A DNA stretch of 64,000 bases from Cohnella candidum (GCF_003713065.1 NZ_CP033433.1:3411001-3475000); one strand, 5' to 3'. Positions 26,678 through 36,210 are shown, counted from the first letter of the stretch. Numbers and translations: made by a program. The notes: generated by a model from the letters alone, not told the origin.

Positions 26678-27622
26678 TCACTCGAAAGATATCGCTCCGT
26701 CCGGAAACCGGCTCAGCGGCCGAAAGAACGTGTGGCGGTTCGGATCGTAGAGCGGATCCCCTTGAATCTCCTTATACGTGCGGGCATGGAAGACGAGGAT
26801 GTCGGACTCCCCGTCTTCCGATACGGTGAAGCTGTTGTGGCCGGGCCCGTACAAGCCTTTCTCTTCGTCGGTGGCGAGAACGGGATGCGGCGATTTGCTC
26901 CAGGAGTTCGGGTCGAGCAGGTCCGCATCCTCGGACGCCGTCAGCAGGCCCATGCAATAATTCGCGTCGGTGGCGCTTGCGGAATAGCTGATGTAGATTC
27001 GGCCGTCTCGTTTGAGCACCGCCGCCCCCTCATTCACCTTGAACCCGATGGTCTCCCACGGATAAACCGGCATCGTCAGCATGACCTGCTCGCCCCGCAG
27101 CGTCCAGGGGTTGCTCATTTCGGAAATATAAAGATTCGAATTGCCCGGTATTTCGGGCTCTTTCTGCGCCCAGACCAGATACCGGATTCCCCGGTGCTCG
27201 AACGTCGTCGCGTCGAGCGAAAAGCTTTCCCACCGGGTCCGGATTTGCCCCTTCTCCGCCCAAACGCCCTCCAGCGGATTTTCGGAATCGTTCTCCAATA
27301 CGTACATGCGATGGTCGAACAACCCTTCATTCGTTTCCGCCGTCCGCGCGGCCGCGAAGTAGATGTACCACTTTCCTTTAATGAAATGGATTTCCGGCGC
27401 CCAGATGTTGGCGCTCAGTTTCCCGGTCTCGTGTTTTCTCCAGGCAACCACGGGATCCGCATCCCGCAGCCCATGCAGCGTACGGGAACGCCGGATTTCG
27501 ATTCTGTCGTATTCGGGTACCGAAGCCGTGAAATAGTAGTACCCGTCGGCATGCCGATAGATCCAGGGATCGGCTCTCTGCTCGATCAAAGGGGCGGATG
27601 TAAGGGATGGATTTCGTGTCAT
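26678..27622 (-). CDS. Glycoside hydrolase family 43
   Basis: A 314-residue five-bladed beta-propeller. Catalytic residues are seen in RADPWIYRHADGYYYFTAS (base Asp near residue 17), WAPEIHFIKGKWYIYFAA (pKa-modulating region) and FKVNEGAAVLKRDGRIYISYSAS (acid Glu). It resembles alpha-L-arabinofuranosidases/beta-xylosidases of GH43. No signal peptide: it acts inside on oligosaccharides imported by the adjacent ABC system. The ATG is 6 nt after the permease stop, with AAAGGGTGA as ribosome site. Confidence 0.88.
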   Translation of the reverse strand: MTRNPSLTSAPLIEQRADPWIYRHADGYYYFTASVPEYDRIEIRRSRTLHGLRDADPVVAWRKHETGKLSANIWAPEIHFIKGKWYIYFAAARTAETNEGLFDHRMYVLENDSENPLEGVWAEKGQIRTRWESFSLDATTFEHRGIRYLVWAQKEPEIPGNSNLYISEMSNPWTLRGEQVMLTMPVYPWETIGFKVNEGAAVLKRDGRIYISYSASATDANYCMGLLTASEDADLLDPNSWSKSPHPVLATDEEKGLYGPGHNSFTVSEDGESDILVFHARTYKEIQGDPLYDPNRHTFFRPLSRFPDGAISFE

Positions 27623-27628
27623 GGAGCG

Positions 27629-28471
27629 TCACCCTTTCACGCCGCCGACCGTCAGGCCGGAGACGAAGTAGCGTTGGAAGAAGATGAATACCAGCAATAT
27701 CGGAACGATCGCGATGACCGAGCCGGCGATCAGGATGTCGTAGTTGTTGCCGTAAGGGGTGACAAGACTGGAGAGCCCGATCGGCAGCGTGAGCTTGGAC
27801 CCCGTTTTCAGCACGATCAGCGGCCAGACGAAGCTGTTCCAGCTGCCGAGCGCCTGCAGAATCGCCATCGCGCCGAACGCCGGCGCCATGAGCGGCACCA
27901 TGATGCGGAAGAAGATGCCGTATTCCGTGCAACCATCCATGCGTCCGGCATCCAGGAAATCCTTGGGCAGCCCCTCCGCGTATTGCCGGAAAAAGAAGAT
28001 CGGAAGCGGCGCGACCAGGAAAGGCAGCACGACGCCCCGGAACGTATCGATCATTCGCAGGGAAATCATCTGCTTGTACAGAGGAAGCATGATGATTTCC
28101 ACCGGCACCATCATGACGAGCAGCACGAAGACGAAGATCAGGTTGCGCCCCGGGAAGCGGTACATGGCGATCCCGTACCCGACCATGGAAGACAACAGCA
28201 GGCTCAGCACCGTGTATACGGCGGTGATGCCCAAGCTGTTTCCGTACCACACCAAGTACTTCTTCGCGCTCTCCGAGAATAGGAATGCGTAATTTTTGAA
28301 CGACATGATTTCGAAATCCCATTTCAGGTTAAGCCCCATCCGCAGCAGCTCTTTCGAAGGCTTCAGCGAAGCCAGGGCCAACGCGTAGAGAGGAAAAACC
28401 GCAAGCACGGCCAGCACGAGAAACAACAGGAGCAGGAGAAGGCTTTGCGGGGTCCACCGTTTGATTGGCAT
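27629..28471 (-). CDS. Carbohydrate ABC transporter permease (MalG type)
   Basis: 280 residues, six membrane segments, coupling loop LDAGRMDGCTEYGIFFRIMVPLM, which is a divergent EAA motif. The ATG at 28471 follows GGAGGAGTAGCG; the longer upstream frame is not needed. It is the second permease of the importer at 27.6-30.8 kb. No ATPase gene is nearby. Confidence 0.92.
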   Translation of the reverse strand: MPIKRWTPQSLLLLLLFLVLAVLAVFPLYALALASLKPSKELLRMGLNLKWDFEIMSFKNYAFLFSESAKKYLVWYGNSLGITAVYTVLSLLLSSMVGYGIAMYRFPGRNLIFVFVLLVMMVPVEIIMLPLYKQMISLRMIDTFRGVVLPFLVAPLPIFFFRQYAEGLPKDFLDAGRMDGCTEYGIFFRIMVPLMAPAFGAMAILQALGSWNSFVWPLIVLKTGSKLTLPIGLSSLVTPYGNNYDILIAGSVIAIVPILLVFIFFQRYFVSGLTVGGVKG

Positions 28472-28473
28472 CG

Positions 28474-29358
28474 CTACTCCTCCTTCTTGAACAGGCCGAA
28501 AAATTTGAGCTGAACGACGTTGACCGCCATGGTAAGCGCGAGCAGCGTTACTCCGACGGCCGAGCCGAAGCCCAGGTTGTTGGTCTCGATGCCCTCCCGG
28601 AACAGGTAGCCGACCATCGTAAGCCCGATGTCGTTCGGAGAGTGGTTGCCGTTCCACAGCATGTAGCTCTCGGTGAACATGGCGTACCCGCCGTAGATGC
28701 TGATGGTGATGACGTAGATGGAAACGGGCTTCAAGAGCGGCAGCGTGATGCGCCGAAACTTGTTCCAGGCGTTGGCGCCGTCTATAGCCGCGGCTTCGTA
28801 AAGCTCATCCGGAATGTTCTGCAGCGCGGACAGGAAATACACGATGTTGATCCCCGCGAACCGCCAGGTCGCCAGGACGACCAGCACCAGCATGCCCGTC
28901 GTCGAACCCGCCAGCCAGTTGATCGTATGGAACCCGAACAGGTGCCGGAATTGGTTCATTACCGCCTGATCGAGCTGGCCGAAGACGAGCCTGAAAATCG
29001 TGCCGGCTACGACGACCGACGTCAGCGTCGGAATGAAGAGCGCCGAGCGGAAGAAGCCGCTCCAGATCATTCGCTTCCCATTCAAGAACACGGCCAGCAC
29101 CATCGGCAGCGGGATGAGGACGACCAGCGTCCAGAACGTATAGCGCGTGCTGTTCCAAAGCGCCGCGTAGAACCTGTCGTTCCACAAATCCTTGTAGTTG
29201 GCCAAACCGATGAAGTGCGTCTGCCCCGGGAGCACCTCTTGAAAGCTCATGACGATCGTGGCGTACACCGGATAGGCGAAAAAGATCAGAAACGACAAGA
29301 TGAATGGCAACACGAACACATAGGGGGCGATGCGGGAGGAATACAGGAATTTGGTCAT
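28474..29358 (-). CDS. Carbohydrate ABC transporter permease (MalF type)
   Basis: 294 residues, six membrane segments starting IAPYVFVLPFILSFLIFFAYP, coupling loop YEAAAIDGANAWNKFRRITLPLL. The ATG at 29358 has AAAGGAG 10 nt upstream; 39 further in-frame codons upstream lack signals. The stop lies 2 nt before the next start. It is separated from the binding-protein gene by a strong stem-loop. Confidence 0.92.
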   Translation of the reverse strand: MTKFLYSSRIAPYVFVLPFILSFLIFFAYPVYATIVMSFQEVLPGQTHFIGLANYKDLWNDRFYAALWNSTRYTFWTLVVLIPLPMVLAVFLNGKRMIWSGFFRSALFIPTLTSVVVAGTIFRLVFGQLDQAVMNQFRHLFGFHTINWLAGSTTGMLVLVVLATWRFAGINIVYFLSALQNIPDELYEAAAIDGANAWNKFRRITLPLLKPVSIYVITISIYGGYAMFTESYMLWNGNHSPNDIGLTMVGYLFREGIETNNLGFGSAVGVTLLALTMAVNVVQLKFFGLFKKEE

Positions 29359-29390
29359 CCGGCTCAGCTCCTTTCCTTGAAACGTGTTCA

Positions 29391-29424
29391 GCTTTGCCGG
29401 AGGGGAGCTTCCCTCCGGCAAAGC
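29391..29424 (-). promoter_or_regulatory. Intercistronic stem-loop after binding-protein gene
   Basis: A perfect 14-bp stem (GCTTTGCCGGAGGG / CCCTCCGGCAAAGC) with a 6-nt loop, and no U-run downstream. It has the same position relative to the importer genes as the stem-loop at 21.7 kb. Confidence 0.6.
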
Positions 29425-29446
29425 CGCCAACGAGATTCTTATAGGC

Positions 29447-30778
29447 TTACTTGATGCTGGCCGCCGCTTCGTCAAGCACCTGCTTCGGATCTTTCAGGTC
29501 GTTGATCGCTTGGAACATCACTTTGGTTTTGATCACGTCGGACACCGCCGGCGTTCTCTCCTTGATGTTGGTCGGAGCGATTTCGTCGCGCACGCCGATC
29601 AGAACGTCCCACAGGTTCGTGCCGAAATAGTCGGTGAATTTGTTCGTTTCCTTCAGCGCGGGATCTTCCCATACGTCGGAGCGGATCGGGTCGAAGCCGA
29701 GCTGCTTCCAGATCTCAATCGTGCCCTCCTTCGAGAGCTTGGCGAACGCCAGGAATTTCTTCGCGATTTCCTGGTTTTTGGATTGGTTGGTGATGACCGT
29801 TCCCGTGCCGCCCATGCCCGACGATCTCATTTCGCCTTCCTTGAAGACCGGCATCGGCTTGATAATGATCTTGCCTTTGAGATCCGGCATGTAGTCCGTG
29901 AAACGTCCCATGTACCACATCGGCATCCATACGGAAGCCGCTCCTCCGCCGTTCATGAAGCCGTAGTACTCTTCCGCGTGATGGAACCCGCCCGGCGCGG
30001 CGACCGCTACCTTTTCTTTGACGAGCTTCTGCAGGTACGTGAGCACGTCCAAATTCGCCTGATCGTTCATTTTCACGGTGCCGTCTTTGTCGAGGAAGTC
30101 GGAGCCGTGCTGCACGACCAGCGGCCAGTAAGACCATTGGTCCGTCGTTTCGATCGTCGTCATGGGCTTTCCGGTTTTGGCCAGCACTTGCTGGCCGGCT
30201 TTCTCGTAATCGTCCCATGTTTTGATATCGTCCGCGTTGACGCCTGCCTGATCCAAAATCTCTTTGTTGTAGTAGATCACTTGGGCTCCCACGTGGTAGT
30301 CGATGCCGTAATATTTCCCGTCCTTGGCATAGTTGTCGAGGCGGGACATGACCAGATTCGCTTTCTCGGGCTCCACGATGTCGTTCAGCGGAACGAGCTG
30401 CGGATCTCCCTTCAGGTAGTTGCCGATTTTGCTGATCTCGATGTCCGCCATGTCCGGCGCTCCCGTCTTCGACTGAAGCGCGACGAGCAGCTTGTTGTGG
30501 TTGTCGTCATACGGGAACGTGGTCGCTTCCAGCTTGATCTTCTGGTCCGGATTCGCCGCGTTCCATTTCTCCGCCATGCTTTCGAAGAACTTCTGGTGAA
30601 GCTCATTAAACGTCCAGAACGTCAGCGTGACCGTGCCGGCGCCGGAGCCTCCCGAATTCTTCCCTCCCGCCGGGCTTTCGCCGGCGCTTTTCCCGCCGTC
30701 ATTGTTGCTGCTGCAAGCCGCAAGCACGAGGGCGCACACGAGCAGCAATGCCCAAGCGGAATGAACAAGCTTTTTCAT
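29447..30778 (-). CDS. Sugar ABC transporter substrate-binding lipoprotein (family 1)
   Basis: 443 residues; signal MKKLVHSAWALLLVCALVLAACSSN with lipobox LAAC, Gly/Ser linker, then a CUT1 two-lobe binding protein (VTLTFWTFNELHQKFFESMAEKWNAANP ... YYGIDYHVGAQVIYYNKEILDQAGV). AGGGGG precedes the ATG. It supplies the permeases downstream; the GH43 partner points to arabino- or xylo-oligosaccharides. A consensus promoter lies about 100 nt upstream of the gene. Confidence 0.92.
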   Translation of the reverse strand: MKKLVHSAWALLLVCALVLAACSSNNDGGKSAGESPAGGKNSGGSGAGTVTLTFWTFNELHQKFFESMAEKWNAANPDQKIKLEATTFPYDDNHNKLLVALQSKTGAPDMADIEISKIGNYLKGDPQLVPLNDIVEPEKANLVMSRLDNYAKDGKYYGIDYHVGAQVIYYNKEILDQAGVNADDIKTWDDYEKAGQQVLAKTGKPMTTIETTDQWSYWPLVVQHGSDFLDKDGTVKMNDQANLDVLTYLQKLVKEKVAVAAPGGFHHAEEYYGFMNGGGAASVWMPMWYMGRFTDYMPDLKGKIIIKPMPVFKEGEMRSSGMGGTGTVITNQSKNQEIAKKFLAFAKLSKEGTIEIWKQLGFDPIRSDVWEDPALKETNKFTDYFGTNLWDVLIGVRDEIAPTNIKERTPAVSDVIKTKVMFQAINDLKDPKQVLDEAAASIK

Positions 30779-31127
30779 GAGTCCGTTTCCCCCTATAAGG
30801 AATTGGTTGAATATGCTCAACCCGTTTCCGGGTTATCGCCGTTTTTTGTTTCACAATTTTATAAACCATTTCATGTTTTTATAATACATAGGCACATTTT
30901 GGCTGTCAACGCTTTTTTGTATCCGCTTTCTAATCTTTTTATTTTAGTTTTTTATAGAGCTCGAAGGATAGAAATCGCTATTTTTCGCTTCCGTTCGCGC
31001 TGAAAAAAGGCTGATGGAATCGGTTTTTTCGCCGATTTTCGCCTTTTCCGTTTTCTCCTTCCTTTTTTCGGTTGATTGATTTATACTTATCTAAAATAAA
31101 AACCTTCAAATAAAAGGGATGTCTCTC
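30779..31127. other. Divergent intergenic region, AT-rich
   Basis: This 349-bp stretch between the binding-protein gene and the ArsR-like regulator is markedly richer in A/T than the genes. It contains a short palindrome (AACCCG-TTTC-CGGGTT, about 30819-30834), the minus-strand promoter listed below and runs of T. A weak -10-like TATACT lies at 31082-31087 towards the regulator. No gene was found in it. An operator for the divergent regulator probably sits between. Confidence 0.7.
30881..30909 (-). promoter_or_regulatory. Sigma-A promoter of the sugar importer/GH43 operon
   Basis: TTGACA, a 17-nt spacer and TATTAT on the minus strand, about 100 nt upstream of the binding-protein ATG. It is close to the full consensus. 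Confidence 0.85.
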
Positions 31128-32054
31128 ATGATCTATATCAAGGATCTCATGTCGGGGGTTAACATCTTCAAAGCGCTGAGCTCGGAGATCCGGATTCAAA
31201 TCCTCGAACTGCTCGCGAATAACCGAAGCCTCAACCTGAACGACATCGCGACCAAGCTGAACCTCAGCAACGGAGCGATCACCATGCACATCAAAAAGCT
31301 CGAGGAAAGCGGCCTGATCGAGATCAACACCGTCGGCGGCAAGCACGGCATCCAAAAAATCTGCTACCTCAACGAAGAGAGGCTGATGGTGGATTTACGG
31401 AGCAAAGAGATCGGCAACCTGTACGAGGTGGAGATCAAGGTCGGCCATTACAGCAACTACCACGCCTTGCCGACCTGCGGACTGGCCACGAAGGACAGCA
31501 TCATCGGGGATTTCGACGAGCCTCGGTATTTCGCCGACCCGATGCGCATCGACTCGGAAATCATCTGGCTGTCGGAGGGTTTCCTGGAATACAAAATCCC
31601 GAACTACCTCAAATCCAACCAGACCTTCACCGAAATCCAATTTTCGATGGAACTCGGCTCCGAAGCGCCCGGCTTCAACAACAACTACCCTTCGGACATC
31701 CATTTCTTCCTGAACAACAAGGAGATCGGCTTGTGGACGAGTCCGGGCGACTTCGGAGACGTTCGGGGCACGTTCAACCCGGATTGGTGGCCGCCGCATT
31801 TGAACCAGTACGGCATGCTGAAGCTCATCCGGATCAACAGCGAGGGCAGTTACATCGACGGCTGCCGGATTTCCGACGTCACGCTTCAGGACATCGGGCT
31901 CGACTACCGGAGCGACATCAATTTCCGGATCGCCGTCACCGAGAAATCCGCGAACAAACGGGGATTGACGATTTTCGGCAAAAGCTTCGGCAACTACAGC
32001 CAGGATCTGCTCGTGCGGGCGCTCTACGCCGTGCAGGATGACAAGCGGGGCTAA
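31128..32054 (+). CDS. ArsR-like winged-helix regulator with long C-terminal domain
   Basis: About 308 residues. The N-terminal winged helix reads IFKALSSEIRIQILELLANN...LNLNDIATKLNLSNGAITMHIKKLEESGLIEI (residues about 10-75), ArsR-like. The remaining 230 residues form an all-beta-looking domain (WLSEGFLEYKIPNYLKSNQTFTEIQFSMELGSEAPGF...) with several aromatic residues, possibly sugar-binding. The ATG at 31128 has AAGGGATG 6 nt upstream. Divergent from the sugar importer, it is the probable operon regulator; the effector is unknown. Confidence 0.82.
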   Translation: MIYIKDLMSGVNIFKALSSEIRIQILELLANNRSLNLNDIATKLNLSNGAITMHIKKLEESGLIEINTVGGKHGIQKICYLNEERLMVDLRSKEIGNLYEVEIKVGHYSNYHALPTCGLATKDSIIGDFDEPRYFADPMRIDSEIIWLSEGFLEYKIPNYLKSNQTFTEIQFSMELGSEAPGFNNNYPSDIHFFLNNKEIGLWTSPGDFGDVRGTFNPDWWPPHLNQYGMLKLIRINSEGSYIDGCRISDVTLQDIGLDYRSDINFRIAVTEKSANKRGLTIFGKSFGNYSQDLLVRALYAVQDDKRG

Positions 32055-32068
32055 CCACGCGAATGAGA

Positions 32069-32112
32069 AAAAGCCGCCTTATCGGCCGAATGGCCTGTAA
32101 GGCGGCTTTCGT
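32069..32112. terminator. Bidirectional terminator
   Basis: AAAGCCGCCTTA pairs with TAAGGCGGCTTT, with a GGCC/GGCC internal pair and a T-rich tail. It lies between the ArsR-like gene and the convergent signalling gene. Confidence 0.85.
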
Positions 32113-32134
32113 ATGGGTGGTGGCACCGTGAAAA

Positions 32135-34504
32135 TCAAGAGGCTGCGAAACTGAACACGCGGTCCGCCGGCACCGGCTTGCTGATGAAATAACCTTGTAT
32201 CTGGTCGCATTGGTGAAACCGCAGGAATTCAAGCTGCTCCAACGTTTCGACGCCTTCCGCGACGACGATCAGCTGCAGCCGGTGCGCCATTTCGATGATC
32301 TTGGAAACGACGATCTGGTGGCGCAGGTCTTCGCCCAGGCTGTCGATCAGGGCTTTGTCGATTTTCATGCATTGGACCGGAAGCTGGCACAGATACTTCA
32401 TCGATGAATAACCTGCTCCGAAGTCGTCGATCGAGAGAAGGAAGCCCTCTTCCCGCAGGCGCGTGAGCACCTCCGTCACTTCGCCGAACTTCTCGATGGC
32501 GAAGCTTTCCGTCACTTCGAGCTCCATCGCGCGCGGATCCATCCCTTCCTCCTGCAGAATCCGGCACATCTTCTCCGCGAAGCCGGGAGTGAGCAGTTGG
32601 ATGCCCGATACGTTGACGGCGACTACCAGCGACAGGTCCGGCTTGTCCGAGCGCCAAGCGAGATACTGCCTGCATGCGGCCCGGATCACCCACTCTCCGA
32701 TCTCGTGGATCAAACCCGTCGATTCAGCCGCGGGTATGAATTCGAGGGGAGACACGGCGCCAAGCTCCGGGCTGTCCCAACGGAGCAACGCCTCTACGCC
32801 GGCCACTTTGTCCGCCGAGACGTCCCACTTGGGCTGATAGTGCAGCCGGAGTTCGCCGTTCGCCGCCGCCCGCTTCAACAATTGCTCGATTCGGCTCTTC
32901 CGCAATCGACTCTTCTCGAGCTGCTCGGTGTACCTTCGATAGCCGTCCCGCCCCGATTCCTTGGCGTCCAGCATGGCGGCATCGGCATGCTGCAGCAAGC
33001 TTTCGGCGTCCTCGCCGTGTTCCGGGAACAGGCTGATCCCGATGCTTACGGTAACGGAGTGAAACCGCCCGCCTCCCAGATCGATCGGTTCGACCAAAGC
33101 TTCCTTAATGCGCCCGGCCAGACCTTCGCGCTCATCCACCCTGCCGTCTTCCGGGGAAACGACGCAAAACTCGTCGCCTCCGAGCCGGCACAAGAAGTCC
33201 CCTTCCCGCAGCACGCCGCGCAGCCTCCCCGCCGCCTTGCGCAAGAGAAGGTCTCCCGTGTGATGTCCCATGCTGACGTTCACCGTATTGAAATGGTCCA
33301 GGTCGACGAAAAGCACGGTGAAAGGCCGCCGGGCCGGCAAACTTTCCTCTATCATCCGATCCATGAATTTAAAGAACCCGTTCCGGTTCGCGATTCGAGT
33401 CAGCGGATCGTACTCCGCCTGATATTTGATTTCATCTTGCGCGGTTTCCAGCGAGGCCATCATGCGGTTGAAGGATTTCTCAAGCTGCGCGAATTCGTCG
33501 TTTCTGCCGACATGGATCCGCATGGAAAAGTCCCGTTCCGTCCGAATGGACTTCATTTCCCACTTCAACCGGTTCACCCTGGAGAACACGAGCCGCTGCC
33601 AAATCACGTTCACGATCACGAAGAACGCCGCGCCGGCCAGCAAGAAAAACACCATGTAAAGCTGAATGCTGCGCTCTGCCTGGCGGTAGAGTTCCCTCGG
33701 CGCGGAGAATTGAAGCACGACCGCGGGCTCGTTCAGGACGTCCTTGAGAAGCACGTTGCTCTGTATCGTAGAAGCGTCGGCAACCGTCCAGAAGGAGAAG
33801 TCCCGCATGCCGGGACCTCGGATCGTTTCGGTTTCGGCCGGTACGGCGGACGAAGCTTGCCCGGCCGGGAGGAAGGATATTTGCGTGTCCGCCTTTTCCG
33901 ACAAGTAGCGGACGAATTCCTCGTCCAGATAACGGGCGAAAATCAAGGTCCCCCGGGCCGGGCCTTCGTTATTGCTCGTCAGGATCGGATAGGATGCCGC
34001 AATGATCGGTTTGCCGTCCAGGAGGAGCAGTCCGACAGTGCCGGAAGACTGCGGTCCGGCGATCAGATTGGGATACCGGCGAAACAAAGTGTCGATGAAC
34101 GTTTGAGGATAAGGGAGCGCGTGTCGAAGCTCGGATTCATAGGCTTTGGCATAACGTACGCGGCGGCCGTCATCCAAAAGGACCGCGATGTCCAGACGGA
34201 CGTTGGCGAACATGGAATCCGTGAAATTTCCGGACACGTAAGATTCGGCTTTACGGGGATCGGATGGGGTCGAGACGAAGTCGAAGGTGTCGTCCCAGCT
34301 GGCATAATCGAGCGTAACGGAACCCAGGCTCCGGTATTCGTCGAAATACGAATAGAGGATCCGCTTCATCCCTTCCCGGGAATCGTTGCGCTCCATCGTT
34401 TCGTAGTTATTCAAAATGGCGCTGCGAAAAATCACGTAAAAAATCGATAACAGACAAAGCGTCGTGATCCCGACATACAACATGATTTTAGTCCGCAGTG
34501 ACAA
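32135..34504 (-). CDS. CHASE4-HAMP-GGDEF-EAL cyclic-di-GMP signalling protein
   Basis: 789 residues: first membrane segment (residues 7-27), extracytoplasmic CHASE4-type domain (LDYASWDDTFDFV), second membrane segment near 285-300, HAMP-like linker, GGDEF with intact RLGGDEFCVV (near residue 442) and EAL with GVEALLRW (near 571), VNVSGIQL, LEVTES, IDDFGAGYSSM, KIDKALID and AEGVETLEQL. Both domains keep their catalytic residues, so it may synthesise and degrade c-di-GMP in response to an external ligand. Start TTG 34504 with AGGTG about 6 nt upstream. No sensor partner is nearby. Confidence 0.9.
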   Translation of the reverse strand: MSLRTKIMLYVGITTLCLLSIFYVIFRSAILNNYETMERNDSREGMKRILYSYFDEYRSLGSVTLDYASWDDTFDFVSTPSDPRKAESYVSGNFTDSMFANVRLDIAVLLDDGRRVRYAKAYESELRHALPYPQTFIDTLFRRYPNLIAGPQSSGTVGLLLLDGKPIIAASYPILTSNNEGPARGTLIFARYLDEEFVRYLSEKADTQISFLPAGQASSAVPAETETIRGPGMRDFSFWTVADASTIQSNVLLKDVLNEPAVVLQFSAPRELYRQAERSIQLYMVFFLLAGAAFFVIVNVIWQRLVFSRVNRLKWEMKSIRTERDFSMRIHVGRNDEFAQLEKSFNRMMASLETAQDEIKYQAEYDPLTRIANRNGFFKFMDRMIEESLPARRPFTVLFVDLDHFNTVNVSMGHHTGDLLLRKAAGRLRGVLREGDFLCRLGGDEFCVVSPEDGRVDEREGLAGRIKEALVEPIDLGGGRFHSVTVSIGISLFPEHGEDAESLLQHADAAMLDAKESGRDGYRRYTEQLEKSRLRKSRIEQLLKRAAANGELRLHYQPKWDVSADKVAGVEALLRWDSPELGAVSPLEFIPAAESTGLIHEIGEWVIRAACRQYLAWRSDKPDLSLVVAVNVSGIQLLTPGFAEKMCRILQEEGMDPRAMELEVTESFAIEKFGEVTEVLTRLREEGFLLSIDDFGAGYSSMKYLCQLPVQCMKIDKALIDSLGEDLRHQIVVSKIIEMAHRLQLIVVAEGVETLEQLEFLRFHQCDQIQGYFISKPVPADRVFSFAAS

Positions 34505-34604
34505 GGCTGCACCTGCCTAGGAGTTCTTCTTCGTTGTAAGATCATTATAAAATAATCCGAACAGCCCAGGAAGAAAGTCTCGGTAATATCTGTATAATCC
34601 TGTC

Positions 34605-34652
34605 AAAAAACAAAAATTTAAGGCCCTCTTCCTTTTACGGAAGAAGGCCCTT
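34605..34652 (-). terminator. Terminator of the opuC operon
   Basis: AAGGGCCTTCTTCC pairs with GGAAGAGGGCCTT, followed in the minus direction by AAATTTTTGTTTTTTG. The stop codon of the permease gene lies in the loop. Confidence 0.8.
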
Positions 34653-36194
34653 CGCTTTCAGCCAATTTTCGGCCACTGCCCGCGCGTCTTTTCCCTCCAA
34701 ATCCACCTGCCCGTTGAGCAAGGACATTTCCCGGTCGTTGATTTTGCCGGCGAGCAGCTTCAGCACTTCCGCCAACTCGGGATGCGCCTTCAACGTATCC
34801 TGTCGAATGACCGGCGCCGCGTAATAAGGCGGAAAGAAGTGTTTGTCGTCCTCAAGCGGCGTTAGATGAAAAGCCTGAATCCGCCCGTCGGTGGAGAACG
34901 CGTCGTTCACGTCCGTCGTGCCGTCCCGCACCGCGCCGTAGGTGAGCCCGGGATCCAAACCTTTCGTCTCCTTGAAGTTCATTCCGTACGCCTTGCGCAA
35001 GCCCTCGAAGCCGTCCGGGCGCTCCAGGAATTCATGCGTGGCGCCCAGTATCAATCCCGGCGATTTTCCGGCCAAATCGCTGAAGGTCCGGATGCCGGCC
35101 TGTTCCGCTTTATCTTTCCTCATCGACAAAGTGTACGTGTTATTGAACCCGAAAGGAGCAAGCCAGGTTACGCCGAAATTCTTCTCATATGAGGCTTTGA
35201 CTTGGCGGAAGGTCTCCTCCGGCCCCCCGCCCACTGGCTGCCGCTTCAGCACCGACGTCCATCCCGTTCCGGTGTATTCGGGGTACAGATCGATGTTTCC
35301 TTTCACCAGGGCGCTGTGCGTCACCTGGGTACCGCCCAGAAAGGTTTTCCGAACGACGTTCAAATCCGTTTTGGCTTCGATGAGCGACGCCATCATGTGG
35401 GCCAGAATGTCCTGCTCGGTAAAATTTTTGCCGCCGACCGCCACGGAATCCCGATGAGGCTGCAGCCACTTGACGGCCAATCCCGCCAGCAGGGCGATCG
35501 CGACGACGGCGAGAAGCGCCGCTTCCAGCCTTCTGGCGGTTTTCGACCGAGGCTTCCCGCCCGTTCGAACTCCTCGGGGAGTGACCGCTTTTTCCAGCCT
35601 GGCGAGCAGGAAGTCGAAGAGGAGAGCCAGCAGCGCCGCCGGAATCGTTCCCGCCAGGATCAACTCCGTATTCACGGTGGAAATTCCGCGGAAGATCAGG
35701 TCGCCGAGTCCCCCCGCCCCGACCAAGGACGCCAAGGTCGCGACGCCGATCAACATGACCGTCGCCGTACGAATCCCCGCCATGATGACGCTGAGCGCCA
35801 GCGGGAGCTCCACCTTGGTCATCACTTGGAAGCTCGTCATCCCCATTCCGACGCCGGCTTCCTTCATCGCCTTCGGCACGTTGACGATGCCGGTGTACGT
35901 GTTTCTCAAAATGGGCAGCAGGGCGTATACCGTCAAAGCGACGATGGCCGGAACCATCCCGATGCCAAGCAGCGGAATCATGAAACCGAGCAAGGCCAGG
36001 CTCGGAATCGTCTGAAACAGCGAGGCCACCCCGATGACCGGCGGCGCCAAGCGGGGAAACCGCGTCAGGATCAATCCCGTCGGAATGGAGATCACGATGG
36101 CGATCACAAGCGCTATGAGAGAGATTTGAATGTGCTCGATCGCGGCCCGGACGATGTCGTCTTTGCGGGCAGCGAACACTTCCAACAGGTTCAT
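34635..36194 (-). CDS. Glycine betaine/carnitine/choline ABC permease fused to binding domain (OpuC type)
   Basis: 519 residues. The N-terminal 220 residues are a typical permease (SIPTGLILTRFPRLAPPVIGVASLFQTIPSLALLGFMIPLLGIG; coupling loop MKEAGVGMGMTSFQVMTKVELPLALSVIMAGIRT). After a membrane anchor near 245 follows a substrate-binding domain (VAVGGKNFTEQDILAHMMASLIEAK...YPEYTGTGWTSVLKR...TYGAVRDGTTDVNDAFSTDG). This fused permease/binding-protein architecture takes up osmoprotectants such as choline or carnitine. The ATG at 36194 has GGAGG 9 nt upstream. It pairs with the ATPase gene. Confidence 0.92.
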   Translation of the reverse strand: MNLLEVFAARKDDIVRAAIEHIQISLIALVIAIVISIPTGLILTRFPRLAPPVIGVASLFQTIPSLALLGFMIPLLGIGMVPAIVALTVYALLPILRNTYTGIVNVPKAMKEAGVGMGMTSFQVMTKVELPLALSVIMAGIRTATVMLIGVATLASLVGAGGLGDLIFRGISTVNTELILAGTIPAALLALLFDFLLARLEKAVTPRGVRTGGKPRSKTARRLEAALLAVVAIALLAGLAVKWLQPHRDSVAVGGKNFTEQDILAHMMASLIEAKTDLNVVRKTFLGGTQVTHSALVKGNIDLYPEYTGTGWTSVLKRQPVGGGPEETFRQVKASYEKNFGVTWLAPFGFNNTYTLSMRKDKAEQAGIRTFSDLAGKSPGLILGATHEFLERPDGFEGLRKAYGMNFKETKGLDPGLTYGAVRDGTTDVNDAFSTDGRIQAFHLTPLEDDKHFFPPYYAAPVIRQDTLKAHPELAEVLKLLAGKINDREMSLLNGQVDLEGKDARAVAENWLKAKGLLP

Positions 36195-36210
36195 GGCTTC
36201 GGCCTCCGTG

